A program made the position numbers and the translations under genes. Below are positions 56,434 through 64,000 of a stretch of DNA of 64,000 bases, piece after piece. The DNA comes from Janthinobacterium sp. TB1-E2 (GTDB lineage Bacteria > Pseudomonadota > Gammaproteobacteria > Burkholderiales > Burkholderiaceae_D), in contig NZ_CP142523.1 of assembly GCF_036885605.1 (NCBI RefSeq), positions 62,001 through 126,000 of the forward strand, given 5' to 3'. The first letter of the stretch is position 1. Every line of letters starts with the position of its first letter. The notes beneath the pieces are model-generated. The model did not search any database, was not told the DNA's origin, and worked only from the letters and a program-made list of their open reading frames with translations.

Positions 56434-56471
56434 AAAAAGCCGCTGCTCCCGAAGGAGGCCAGCGGCTTTTG
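56434..56471. terminator. Bidirectional terminator between the coiled-coil gene and tatC
   Basis: Stem AAAAGCCGCTG (56436-56446) with CAGCGGCTTTT (56461-56471); A and T runs on both sides suit both convergent genes. Confidence 0.85.
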
Positions 56472-56492
56472 CTTGCGCGTCTTGCAAACCGT

Positions 56493-57248
56493 CTAGGACG
56501 CTTCTTCCGGCGCCTGCGTGGCCTTGACGAAGATGGGCGCTACCAGCAGGCCCAGCTCGAACAGCAGACACATCGGGATGGCCAGCGAGAACTGGCTGAC
56601 GACGTCCGGCGGCGTGACGATGGCGGCAATCACGAAGGCGCCGACGATGATGTAGGGACGCACTTCCTTGAGTTTCGCAATAGAAACAATGCCCATGCGC
56701 ACGAGGATCACCACCACTACGGGCACTTCGAACGTGGCGCCAAAGGCCAGGCACATCGACATGACGAAATCGAGGTAGTTTTCGATATCGGGCGTGACGG
56801 CGATCGACGATGGCGAAAAGTCGCTGATGAAGTGGAAGACGCGGCCAAACACAAAGAAATAACAGAAGGCCACGCCGGCCATGAACAGCAGGGAAGACGA
56901 GATGACCAGCGGCGCGATCAGGCGCTTTTCATGCGTGTACAGGCCGGGGGCGATAAACGCCCACATCTGGTACAGCACCCAGGGCAAGGCGACGATAAAG
57001 GCGATCACCAAGGTCACTTTCATCGGCACCAGGAACGGTGAAATGACGCCGGTGGCGATCATTTTCGAACCGGCCGGCAGCGAGGCGATCATCGGGGCCG
57101 CAATAAAATCGTAGATCTGCGAGGGGCCGGGCCAATAGAACAGTACCGCGCAGACGACGGCGATGCCGATCGACGCCTTGACCAGGCGGTTGCGCAGCTC
57201 GACCAGATGCGAGATAAAAGTTTCTTCCACCGGGGATTTGCTACTCAT
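56493..57248 (-). CDS. tatC: Sec-independent translocase subunit TatC
   Basis: A 251-residue polytopic protein with six hydrophobic segments. It has the TatC hallmarks FISHLVELRNRL at the N-terminus (twin-arginine signal recognition) and AFGATFEVPVV. It recognises folded twin-arginine precursors. Its ATG overlaps the tatB stop (ATGA). Confidence 0.95.
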   Translation of the reverse strand: MSSKSPVEETFISHLVELRNRLVKASIGIAVVCAVLFYWPGPSQIYDFIAAPMIASLPAGSKMIATGVISPFLVPMKVTLVIAFIVALPWVLYQMWAFIAPGLYTHEKRLIAPLVISSSLLFMAGVAFCYFFVFGRVFHFISDFSPSSIAVTPDIENYLDFVMSMCLAFGATFEVPVVVVILVRMGIVSIAKLKEVRPYIIVGAFVIAAIVTPPDVVSQFSLAIPMCLLFELGLLVAPIFVKATQAPEEAS

Positions 57249-57778
57249 GAGTAAAAGGAGGAGGAACTGGCGCGCGGACGGAAGCGCGCCACGCGGGCGG
57301 CCGCCGACTGCACGTGCAGCTTGCCGCCATGGCGCTGCTTGTACCAGCCAGGGATGGCGGAATTGCGCACCAGCTTCTTGCGGCGGAATTCGCGCGCCTT
57401 GCGGGCCAGGTCTTCATTGGTGGCGCGCAGCATGGCTTCATGGGCATCGTGATGCCCGTCATACGCACTGGCATCGCCACGCCAGGCGTTTTCCACCTCG
57501 GCCAGGTTGCCCGAGATCGAGTTTTCCACGCCATGCATGGATTTCTCCACGCTTTGCTTGACGGAATGGGCCGCATCCTGCACTTCCTTCTGCAGGCTTT
57601 TCAGCTCTTCCATTTCAATTTCGCGCGAGACTTCGGATTTCACCTGGTTCAGGTAGCGTTGCGCGCGGCCATACAGGGTACCGGCCATGCGCGCCACTCT
57701 CGGCAACTTTTCAGGGCCGATGACTATCAACGCAACCACGCCGATGATGGCGATTTTAGAGAGACCGAGATCGATCAT
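57245..57778 (-). CDS. tatB: Sec-independent translocase subunit TatB
   Basis: A 177-residue protein. The N-terminal transmembrane helix MIDLGLSKIAIIGVVALIVIG with the conserved Glu and the PEKLPRVAR hinge identify TatB. An amphipathic helix and a long charged, basic C-terminus follow. It receives substrates from TatC. Confidence 0.93.
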   Translation of the reverse strand: MIDLGLSKIAIIGVVALIVIGPEKLPRVARMAGTLYGRAQRYLNQVKSEVSREIEMEELKSLQKEVQDAAHSVKQSVEKSMHGVENSISGNLAEVENAWRGDASAYDGHHDAHEAMLRATNEDLARKAREFRRKKLVRNSAIPGWYKQRHGGKLHVQSAAARVARFRPRASSSSFYS

Positions 57779-57826
57779 AAGCGGACAAGGGCCGTTACCG
57801 GACGAGGCAAGCGCCCCGCCACGCTA

Positions 57827-58063
57827 TCAGGACTTGCTTTTCTCTTTCGTCTCGACGTCGATGGTGCTTTTGTCGGCCACTTGCGATGGCGCAGCAGGAG
57901 GGGTATTGGCTGCCGGGGCGTCATCTTCGCCCTTGACGCCATCCTTGAAGCCTTTGACGGCCTTGCCGATATCACCGCCGATATTGCCCAGTTTCTTGGT
58001 GCCGAAGACCAGCATCACAATGACCAGAACGATCACCCAGTGCCAAATACTCAATGAACCCAT
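57827..58063 (-). CDS. tatA: Sec-independent translocase subunit TatA
   Basis: A 78-residue protein starting MGSLSIWHW, one transmembrane helix, the FGTKKL hinge and the amphipathic helix [18 protein letters not shown] typical of TatA. AAGGAG lies before ATG 58063. It forms the translocation pore with TatBC. Confidence 0.95.
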   Translation of the reverse strand: MGSLSIWHWVIVLVIVMLVFGTKKLGNIGGDIGKAVKGFKDGVKGEDDAPAANTPPAAPSQVADKSTIDVETKEKSKS

Positions 58064-58143
58064 CACATTCTCCTTGCGGGACGGTGCCCGAATAGCGTCA
58101 ACCAATGCCGGTAGTATACACGTGAACCCGGCGCGCAGCGAAA

Positions 58144-58515
58144 TCAGTGTTGACCGCGCCAGGGACGGGGACCGCCGTACACATGCATGTGCAGGTGATA
58201 CACCTCTTGCCCGCCGTTCGGGCCGCTGTTGATCATGGTCTTGAAGCCGCCGGCGGGCGCGCCATCGGCGTCATACGTGACGGCGCAACCGAACTCGGCA
58301 GCAAGTTTCGGCGCCAGGCGCAGCAGCTTGCCCAGCATGTCCGTATGGCTGTCGTCGCAATCGGACAGGCTGGCCACGTGGCGCTTCGGGATCAGCAGCA
58401 GATGCACGGGGGCGGCCGGATTGATATCCTTGAAGGCCAGCAAGTCCTCGTCTTCATACACGATGCTCGAGGGAATTTGTTTTGCGGCAATCTTGCAGAA
58501 AATACAGTTATCCAC
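58144..58515 (-). CDS. hinT: HIT family nucleotide-binding protein (HinT-like)
   Basis: A 123-residue histidine triad protein with the [10 protein letters not shown] motif (HxHxH) near the C-terminus and the N-terminal [13 protein letters not shown]. HinT hydrolyses purine phosphoramidates. It uses a GTG start at 58515 with GGAG 5 bp before. It sits between hisE and tatA, a common arrangement in this group. Confidence 0.92.
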   Translation of the reverse strand: MDNCIFCKIAAKQIPSSIVYEDEDLLAFKDINPAAPVHLLLIPKRHVASLSDCDDSHTDMLGKLLRLAPKLAAEFGCAVTYDADGAPAGGFKTMINSGPNGGQEVYHLHMHVYGGPRPWRGQH

Positions 58516-58530
58516 GCACGCTCCAATAGG

Positions 58531-58902
58531 TCAGTGTTTGTCTGTTTCGCCGGCGTCGCGCAGCTCATCCTTGCGTGCCGCCTTTTCTTCCAGGCCGGAC
58601 AGGCCTTCGCGGCGCGCCAGCTCGTCGAGTACCTGCTGCGGCGTCAGGTCGAACTGCGCCAGCATCACCAGCGAGTGGAACCACAGGTCGGCGCATTCAT
58701 ACAGCACCTTCGACGGGTCGTTGTCGCGGCGCGCATCCTTGGCGGCCATCACGGTTTCCGTGGCCTCTTCGCCGATTTTTTTCAAAATCGCGTCATCGCC
58801 CTTGGCAAACAGGCGCGCGACGTACGACGTGGCTGGGTCGCCGCCATTGGCCAGCTTGCGCGATTCGATCACGGCGGCCAGGCGCTTCAGGGTTTCGCTC
58901 AT
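58531..58902 (-). CDS. hisE: Phosphoribosyl-ATP pyrophosphatase
   Basis: A 123-residue HisE-type pyrophosphohydrolase (second histidine step). It has the MazG-like motif [15 protein letters not shown] with the metal-binding acidic residues and [14 protein letters not shown]. Its start overlaps hisI stop (ATGA). Confidence 0.93.
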   Translation of the reverse strand: MSETLKRLAAVIESRKLANGGDPATSYVARLFAKGDDAILKKIGEEATETVMAAKDARRDNDPSKVLYECADLWFHSLVMLAQFDLTPQQVLDELARREGLSGLEEKAARKDELRDAGETDKH

Positions 58903-59336
58903 TTGCTCTTGCTTTCCGCGTAAATCGTCTCAGGGTCTTTCAGGACGGGGTCGGTGACTTGCCATTCGCCCGTTTTTTCGTCGCCTTCGAATTTCTGGAA
59001 GAAACACGAATGGCGGCCCGTATGGCAGGCGATGCCGCCCGCCTGCTCGATTTTCAGCAAGACCACGTCTTCGTCGCAATCGAGGCGGATTTCCAGCACC
59101 TTTTGCGTGTGGCCCGACTCTTCGCCCTTGTGCCACAGTTTCTTGCGCGAACGGCTCCAGTACACGGCTTCGCCCAGCTCCACCGTGCGCGCCAGCGCAT
59201 CCCGGTTCATCCAGGCGAACATCAGCACGTCGTTGCTGCCCGCTTCCTGCGCGATCACGGGCACGAGGCCGTGCTCGTCCCATTTGACCTTTTTCAGCCA
59301 CTTGGCATTGCTTGCTACGATGGTTCCGTTTTGCAT
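58899..59336 (-). CDS. hisI: Phosphoribosyl-AMP cyclohydrolase
   Basis: A 145-residue HisI. It has the conserved [24 protein letters not shown] and the zinc-binding DCDED and [10 protein letters not shown] motifs. It opens the purine ring of PR-AMP. It is coupled to hisE by an ATGA overlap. Confidence 0.95.
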   Translation of the reverse strand: MQNGTIVASNAKWLKKVKWDEHGLVPVIAQEAGSNDVLMFAWMNRDALARTVELGEAVYWSRSRKKLWHKGEESGHTQKVLEIRLDCDEDVVLLKIEQAGGIACHTGRHSCFFQKFEGDEKTGEWQVTDPVLKDPETIYAESKSK

Positions 59337-59356
59337 GTTCTTCTATCCTGCTGATT

Positions 59357-60118
59357 TTACGCCAGACGCATGGGGATGCCCTGCTGCGCCATGAAACGCT
59401 TGGCTTCCTGCACCGTGTGCTGGCCATAATGGAAGATGCTGGCGGCCAGCACGGCATCCGCGCGGCCCACCTTGATGCCATCGACCAGGTCTTGCAAGCC
59501 GCCCACGCCGCCCGAGGCGATGACGGGAATGCTGACGGCGTCGGACACGCCGCGCGTCAGGCCCAGGTCGAAGCCGACCTTGGTGCCGTCGCGGTCCATG
59601 CTGGTAAGCAAGATTTCGCCGGCGCCCAGGCTTTCCATTTTACGCGCCCATTCGAACGCGTCCAGGCCCGTGGCGGTGCGTCCGCCATGGGTAAACACTT
59701 CCCACTTGCCGGGTGACACCTGCTTGGCGTCGATGGCGACGACGATGCACTGCGAGCCGTGCTTCTGCGACGCCTCGTACACGAGCTGGGGATTCGTCAC
59801 GGCCGAGGTGTTGATGCTGACCTTGTCGGCGCCCGCGTTGAGCAGCCGGCGCACGTCTTCCACCACGCGCACGCCGCCGCCCACCGTCAGCGGAATGAAC
59901 ACTTGCGACGCCACGGCTTCGATGATGTCGAAGATCAGGCCGCGGTTGTCGCTGGACGCGGTAATGTCGAGGAAAGTGATTTCATCGGCGCCCTGCTCGT
60001 CATAGCGGCGGGCGATTTCCACCGGGTCGCCGGCGTCGCGCAATTCCGTGAAATTGACGCCTTTGACGACACGGCCATTGGTCACGTCGAGGCAGGGGAT
60101 GATACGTTTTGCAAGCAT
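59357..60118 (-). CDS. hisF: Imidazole glycerol phosphate synthase cyclase subunit
   Basis: A 253-residue TIM-barrel. It has the IIPCLDV start, catalytic Asp in PCLDV and the Asp of the SMDRDGTK loop. HisF joins the ammonia from HisH to PRFAR. I chose ATG 60118 (MLAKRIIPC); the frame is open upstream for 13 codons. Confidence 0.96.
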   Translation of the reverse strand: MLAKRIIPCLDVTNGRVVKGVNFTELRDAGDPVEIARRYDEQGADEITFLDITASSDNRGLIFDIIEAVASQVFIPLTVGGGVRVVEDVRRLLNAGADKVSINTSAVTNPQLVYEASQKHGSQCIVVAIDAKQVSPGKWEVFTHGGRTATGLDAFEWARKMESLGAGEILLTSMDRDGTKVGFDLGLTRGVSDAVSIPVIASGGVGGLQDLVDGIKVGRADAVLAASIFHYGQHTVQEAKRFMAQQGIPMRLA

Positions 60119-60179
60119 GATGGTATCCAGATTGTCGCCAGGCCAGGGCGTGCGCATGCACGCTCCCGGCCGGGCAGGC

Positions 60180-60953
60180 TTAAACGGCGGCGTCGGTCAG
60201 GTCGTCGGCGCGTTCTTGCGCCTGCGCCAGGTCGATCGTGCCTTCATAGATGGAACGGCCGCAGATCACGCCTTCGATGCCTTCGGCCTGTACCGCGCAC
60301 AGCGCTTCCACGTCGCCGATATTGTGCAGGCCGCCCGAAGCGATGACGGGGATCTTGACGGCTTGCGCCAGCTTGACGGTGGCGTCGATATTGATGCCGC
60401 CCATCATGCCGTCGCGGCCGATGTCCGTGTAGATGATCGATTCGACGCCGTAGGCTTCGAATTTTTTCGCCAGATCGATCACTTCGTGGCCCGACATCTT
60501 GCTCCAGCCATCCGTTGCCACTTTACCATCCTTGGCATCGAGACCGACGATGATGTGGCCGGGGAAAGCGCTGCAGGCATCGTGCAGGAAGCCGGGGCTT
60601 TTCACGGCCGCCGTGCCGATGATGATGTAGGTGATGCCGGCGTCAAGGTAGCGCTCGATGGTGTCGAGGTCGCGGATACCGCCGCCCAGCTGCACGGGGA
60701 TTTCCTCGATGTCGTTTTCCACGGCGAAATCCTGCACGGCCTTCAGGATGGCCTTGACGGCGCCCTCGTTCTTCGGCTTGCCGGCAAAAGCGCCGTTCAG
60801 GTCGACCAGGTGCAGCCGGCGCGCGCCTTGCATCAGCCAATGGCGGGCCATGTCGGCCGGGTCTTCGGAAAATACGGTGGCAAGTTCCATATCGCCTTGT
60901 TTCAGGCGTACGCAGTGACCGTCTTTCAGGTCGATGGCGGGAATGAGCAGCAT
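60180..60953 (-). CDS. hisA: ProFAR isomerase
   Basis: A 257-residue TIM-barrel with [19 protein letters not shown], the catalytic Asp at residue 8 and the second Asp in YTDIGRDGM. It isomerises ProFAR to PRFAR. Confidence 0.96.
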   Translation of the reverse strand: MLLIPAIDLKDGHCVRLKQGDMELATVFSEDPADMARHWLMQGARRLHLVDLNGAFAGKPKNEGAVKAILKAVQDFAVENDIEEIPVQLGGGIRDLDTIERYLDAGITYIIIGTAAVKSPGFLHDACSAFPGHIIVGLDAKDGKVATDGWSKMSGHEVIDLAKKFEAYGVESIIYTDIGRDGMMGGINIDATVKLAQAVKIPVIASGGLHNIGDVEALCAVQAEGIEGVICGRSIYEGTIDLAQAQERADDLTDAAV

Positions 60954-61008
60954 GGTCAGTGTGATTTAAAAGTGAGTGATAGGCGGAAAAAAAGCCGGAG
61001 AGCTAACG

Positions 61009-61647
61009 TTAAGGTTGCCAGTGAACGAAGTTCTTGTACAGCTGCAAGCCAGCGGCAGCACTTTTTTCAGGGTGGAACTGTGTGGCGAAAATATTATCAC
61101 GGGCGACGGCGCAAGCGAACGGCGCACCATAGACAGTCTCGCCCACCGTGTGCAACGCCTCTTGAGGTTGAGCAAAATAGCTGTGCACAAAGTAAAAATA
61201 GGCGTTGTCGGCGATACCATCCCACATGACATGGGACGCCGTTTGCCGCACTTGGTTCCAGCCCATTTGCGGCACCTTGAAGCGCGAACCGTCTTCCTGC
61301 ACCTGGCCGTCGAGCTGGAAACGCACGACTTTGCCGGGCAGCAAGCCCAGACCGGCCGCGTCGCCCTCTTCGCTGCCGTCGAACAGCATTTGCTCACCGA
61401 TGCACACGCCCAGCACGGGCTTGCTGTCGGCGGCGCGCAGCAGCGCTTCGAGCACGCCCGATTCGCGCAGGCTGCGCATGCAGTCGGGCATGGCGCCCTG
61501 GCCCGGCAAGACGATGCGGTCGGCGCTGTCGATGTCTTGCGCCAACCCGGAAATGCGCACGTCGGCTTCGGGCGCCACGGCGCGCAGCGCTTGCGCCACC
61601 GAGCGCAAATTGCCCATGCCGTAATCCACCACCACAATTTTATTCAT
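61009..61647 (-). CDS. hisH: Imidazole glycerol phosphate synthase glutaminase subunit
   Basis: A 212-residue class I glutamine amidotransferase. The nucleophile Cys lies in [10 protein letters not shown] and the catalytic His-x-Glu is FHPEKS near the end. It supplies ammonia to HisF. Confidence 0.95.
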   Translation of the reverse strand: MNKIVVVDYGMGNLRSVAQALRAVAPEADVRISGLAQDIDSADRIVLPGQGAMPDCMRSLRESGVLEALLRAADSKPVLGVCIGEQMLFDGSEEGDAAGLGLLPGKVVRFQLDGQVQEDGSRFKVPQMGWNQVRQTASHVMWDGIADNAYFYFVHSYFAQPQEALHTVGETVYGAPFACAVARDNIFATQFHPEKSAAAGLQLYKNFVHWQP

Positions 61648-61682
61648 GTTTGATCTCGGAATCTACAGTGGTTCGCGGGCGC

Positions 61683-62273
61683 TTACAGGCTGCCCTTGGT
61701 CGATGGAATGATGCCGGCCGCGCGCTCATCGAGCTCGGCAGCCATGCGCAGCGCGCGGCCAAAGGCCTTGAACACGGTTTCGCATTGATGGTGGGCATTC
61801 GTACCGCGCAGGTTGTCGATATGCAAGGTCACGCCCGCATGGTTGACGAAGCCGCGGAAAAATTCCAAGGTCAGGTCGACATCGAAGCCGGCGATCATGG
61901 CGCGCGTAAACGGGATGTGGTATTCGATGCCCGGGCGGCCCGAGAAATCGAGCACCACGCGCGACAGCGCCTCGTCCAGCGGCACGTACGCATGGCCGTA
62001 GCGGCGGATACCCTTCTTGTCACCGATGGCCTTGGCCACGGCCATGCCCAAGGTGATGCCCACGTCTTCCACCGTATGGTGGTTGTCGATATGCACGTCG
62101 CCCGTCGCTTCGATATCGAGGTCGATCAAGCCGTGGCGGGCGATCTGGTCCAGCATATGGTCGAGGAAGGGCACGCCAGTGTTCAGCTTTTGCTGGCCGG
62201 TGCCATCGAGGTTGAGGGCGACGCGAACTTGCGTCTCATTGGTGTTGCGCGTGATTTCTGCGGTGCGGTTCAT
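61683..62273 (-). CDS. hisB: Imidazoleglycerol-phosphate dehydratase
   Basis: A 196-residue monofunctional HisB (dehydratase only, no phosphatase domain). It has [24 protein letters not shown] and the C-terminal NAHHQCE manganese-binding motifs. I chose ATG 62273 ([10 protein letters not shown]), 19 bp after the hisC stop. Confidence 0.95.
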   Translation of the reverse strand: MNRTAEITRNTNETQVRVALNLDGTGQQKLNTGVPFLDHMLDQIARHGLIDLDIEATGDVHIDNHHTVEDVGITLGMAVAKAIGDKKGIRRYGHAYVPLDEALSRVVLDFSGRPGIEYHIPFTRAMIAGFDVDLTLEFFRGFVNHAGVTLHIDNLRGTNAHHQCETVFKAFGRALRMAAELDERAAGIIPSTKGSL

Positions 62274-62292
62274 GGGAGGCTCTGGCGGTAGG

Positions 62293-63387
62293 CTAAACGA
62301 GGGATGCCTTGAAGGCATCGTAAAAAAGGGAATTTTCTTCCGGGGTGCTGACGCTGATGCGCAGGCAATTGGCCAGCGCAGCATGCATTTTACTCATATT
62401 TTTAATTAAAACCCGGCGGGCAAGCAGTTTTGCGCAAACATCGTCGGAATCAGCCACACGAATCAGAAGAAAATTTGCCTTCGAGGGAAATACCGTCACG
62501 CCGGGCAACTGCGCCAGGCGCAGCGCCAGGTCGTCGCGCGCGCTGTTGAGCAGGGCCGCCTGGGCATTCAATACGTCGAGGTGATCGAGCGCGAATTCAG
62601 CCGCCGCCTGCGTCAGCACGTTCACATTGTACGGCGGGCGCACTTTCTCGAATTGCGCCAGCAGGGCCGGCGCGGCCGACATGTAGCCGAGGCGGATGCC
62701 GGCCAGGCCCAGTTTCGACACGGTGCGCATCACCACCAGGTTCTCGAACTCGGGCAGGCGGCCCATGAAGCTGTGCTGCGCGAACGGCTCGTAGGCTTCG
62801 TCGACGACGGCGATGCCCGTGTCGCCGAGCGCCGCGAGGATGCGCTCGATATCGGCGCTGGCAAACAGGTTGCCCGTCGGGTTGTTCGGATAGGCGAGGA
62901 ACACCAGCGCCGGGCGGTGTTCTTCGATGGCCGCCAGCATGGCCGGCATGTCCAGGCTGAAATCGGCCTGCAGAGGCACGCCGACGAAATCCATGCCGGC
63001 AAACTGCGCCGAGCGTGCATACATGACGAAGGCGGGAACGGGCGCCAGCAGCACGGCGCACTTGCCCGGCTCCTGATGCGCGCACGCCATGGCCAGGATG
63101 GAAATCAGTTCATCGGAGCCGTTGCCCAGCATGACGTCGTAGCCGGCGGGCACGCCGAGCTTGGCGCAGATAGCCGCCTGCAGGCTGGCGTACGACGGCG
63201 GATAGCGGTTCAATACCACGCCGGCCAGGCGCGCGCCCAGTTCCTCGCGCAGATGCGGCGGCAGCGGATACGGGTTTTCCATCGCATCGAGTTTGATGTA
63301 ACCGCTGGCATCGGCTACCTGGTAGCTTTTGACGGCCCGCACATCGGCGCGCACGGTGTTGCTGATTAACTGATCGAGGAAAGACAT
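62293..63387 (-). CDS. hisC: Histidinol-phosphate aminotransferase
   Basis: A 364-residue fold-type I PLP enzyme. It has [17 protein letters not shown], the PLP region DEAYEPF and the lysine in [14 protein letters not shown]. It is separated by 22 bp from the methyltransferase gene upstream. Confidence 0.95.
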   Translation of the reverse strand: MSFLDQLISNTVRADVRAVKSYQVADASGYIKLDAMENPYPLPPHLREELGARLAGVVLNRYPPSYASLQAAICAKLGVPAGYDVMLGNGSDELISILAMACAHQEPGKCAVLLAPVPAFVMYARSAQFAGMDFVGVPLQADFSLDMPAMLAAIEEHRPALVFLAYPNNPTGNLFASADIERILAALGDTGIAVVDEAYEPFAQHSFMGRLPEFENLVVMRTVSKLGLAGIRLGYMSAAPALLAQFEKVRPPYNVNVLTQAAAEFALDHLDVLNAQAALLNSARDDLALRLAQLPGVTVFPSKANFLLIRVADSDDVCAKLLARRVLIKNMSKMHAALANCLRISVSTPEENSLFYDAFKASLV

Positions 63388-63409
63388 GCTGCAAACACTC
63401 CTGATGGAA

Positions 63410-64000
63410 TTAAATGGATACGTCTTCCGGCACGGCGGCGCTGCGCGCCTTGCGGGCCGGCGCTTTTTTCACGGCGGGCGGTTTCTTCACGGCGGCCGGC
63501 TTTTTGGCCGCCGCCGGTTTCTTCGCTGCCGCCTTGGCGGGCTTGGTCGCGGGCGGTGCTGCCAGCTCCTGCGTCAGCGCCGCCAATCGCTGTTCGATGA
63601 TGGCGCAGTAGTCGGCGTTCAATTCAAAGCCGACGAAATCGCGCCCGCAGCGCTTGGCCGCCAGGGCCGTGGTGCCGCTGCCCATGAACAGGTCGAGCAC
63701 CACTCCGCCGGGCGGGCACGACGCCTTGACCATGCGCTCGATGATTTCGAGCGGCTTTTGCGTCGGGTGGTCGGCCCGTTCCGGGTGTTCCTTGTGCAGG
63801 CGCGATACGCTCCACAAGTCTTTCGGGTTGTAGCCCACTTCCAGCCATTTGGCGCCGATGAAGATCGAGCGCGAACGGGCTTTCTTGGTGGCCGCGTCGT
63901 AGGCGATGCGCACCGCGTCAAGGTCGAAGTAGTAATCCTTGCGCTTGACGAAGAAGCCGATGGTGTCGTGCACCGATGAAAAGCTGCGCACGCTGCCGCC
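63410..64000 (-). CDS. Site-specific DNA methyltransferase (C-terminal part, cut by window end)
   Basis: The frame remains open to base 64000, so the start and catalytic DPPY/NPPY-type motif lie outside. Visible are [42 protein letters not shown] and the AdoMet-binding [18 protein letters not shown], the order of a beta-class N4/N6 amino-methyltransferase. The last 45 residues are Lys/Ala/Pro-rich ([16 protein letters not shown]), like a histone H1 tail. No restriction enzyme is visible, so it may be an orphan. The YhdJ-like class is a possibility. Confidence 0.86.
   Translation of the reverse strand, partial: GGSVRSFSSVHDTIGFFVKRKDYYFDLDAVRIAYDAATKKARSRSIFIGAKWLEVGYNPKDLWSVSRLHKEHPERADHPTQKPLEIIERMVKASCPPGGVVLDLFMGSGTTALAAKRCGRDFVGFELNADYCAIIEQRLAALTQELAAPPATKPAKAAAKKPAAAKKPAAVKKPPAVKKAPARKARSAAVPEDVSI

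Noticed and set aside
1..64000. CRISPR arrays, integrases, insertion sequences and prophage genes
   Set aside because: No repeat-spacer pattern, transposase, integrase or phage structural motif was seen.

Overview
The window looks like a GC-rich chromosomal segment of a betaproteobacterium in Burkholderiales, most likely Oxalobacteraceae (Janthinobacterium/Massilia-like). I base this on remembered protein family resemblance and gene order (hisC-B-H-A-F-I-E followed by hinT and tatABC; hemE next to priA; VF530/DUF4404 pairs), not on a database search. I see no phage, integron, insertion sequence or CRISPR array. Most of the segment is core chromosome with some accessory genes.

Layout. 1-6.3 kb: an asparaginase-like protein, a long AT-rich leader, a TonB-dependent receptor, rdgC, and dinB under a near-perfect LexA box. 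6.3-9.9 kb: an exported oligopeptidase B, a duplicated tRNA-Val/tRNA-Asp operon, and a CzcE-like periplasmic protein. 9.9-15.8 kb: ahpF and ahpC (peroxide defence), a DUF3597 protein, and a GGDEF/EAL protein with a periplasmic NMT1-like sensor. 15.9-21.9 kb: a complete ribose operon in the order rbsB-A-C-R-K-D behind a perfect 18-bp palindromic operator. 22-23 kb: an EamA exporter with paired operators. 23.1-27.2 kb: four envelope genes, three of which encode cytoplasmic zinc ribbons joined to membrane segments. I recognise no described system here, and it is the best candidate for something new. 27.5-35.5 kb: a YgiQ-type radical SAM protein, DUF4404 and VF530 proteins, two tandem M3 peptidases and slyX.

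35.6-45 kb: a HigBA-like toxin-antitoxin pair, Rep helicase, an SRPBCC/DUF1857 protein, an HD-GYP protein without its HD dyad, a dihydrolipoamide-dehydrogenase-like flavoprotein divergent from an ArgP-like LysR regulator, and priA. 45-45.8 kb: about 840 bp of AT-rich, gene-free DNA holding four perfect DnaA boxes and several near matches between priA and hemE, a candidate replication-origin-like or DnaA-titrating region. 45.8-56.4 kb: hemE, an S9 peptidase overlapping a very large SNF2 helicase, a PH-like membrane protein, a DUF885 protein and a coiled-coil membrane protein with 33-bp repeats.

56.5-64 kb: a minus-strand run tatC-tatB-tatA-hinT-hisE-hisI-hisF-hisA-hisH-hisB-hisC. It is preceded by the 3' part of a DNA methyltransferase with a histone-H1-like tail, cut by the window edge. 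Translational coupling by ATGA overlaps is frequent (rbsR/rbsK, higB/higA, S9/SNF2, tatB/tatC, hisI/hisE). Functions are assigned by reading motifs by eye; no alignments were run.
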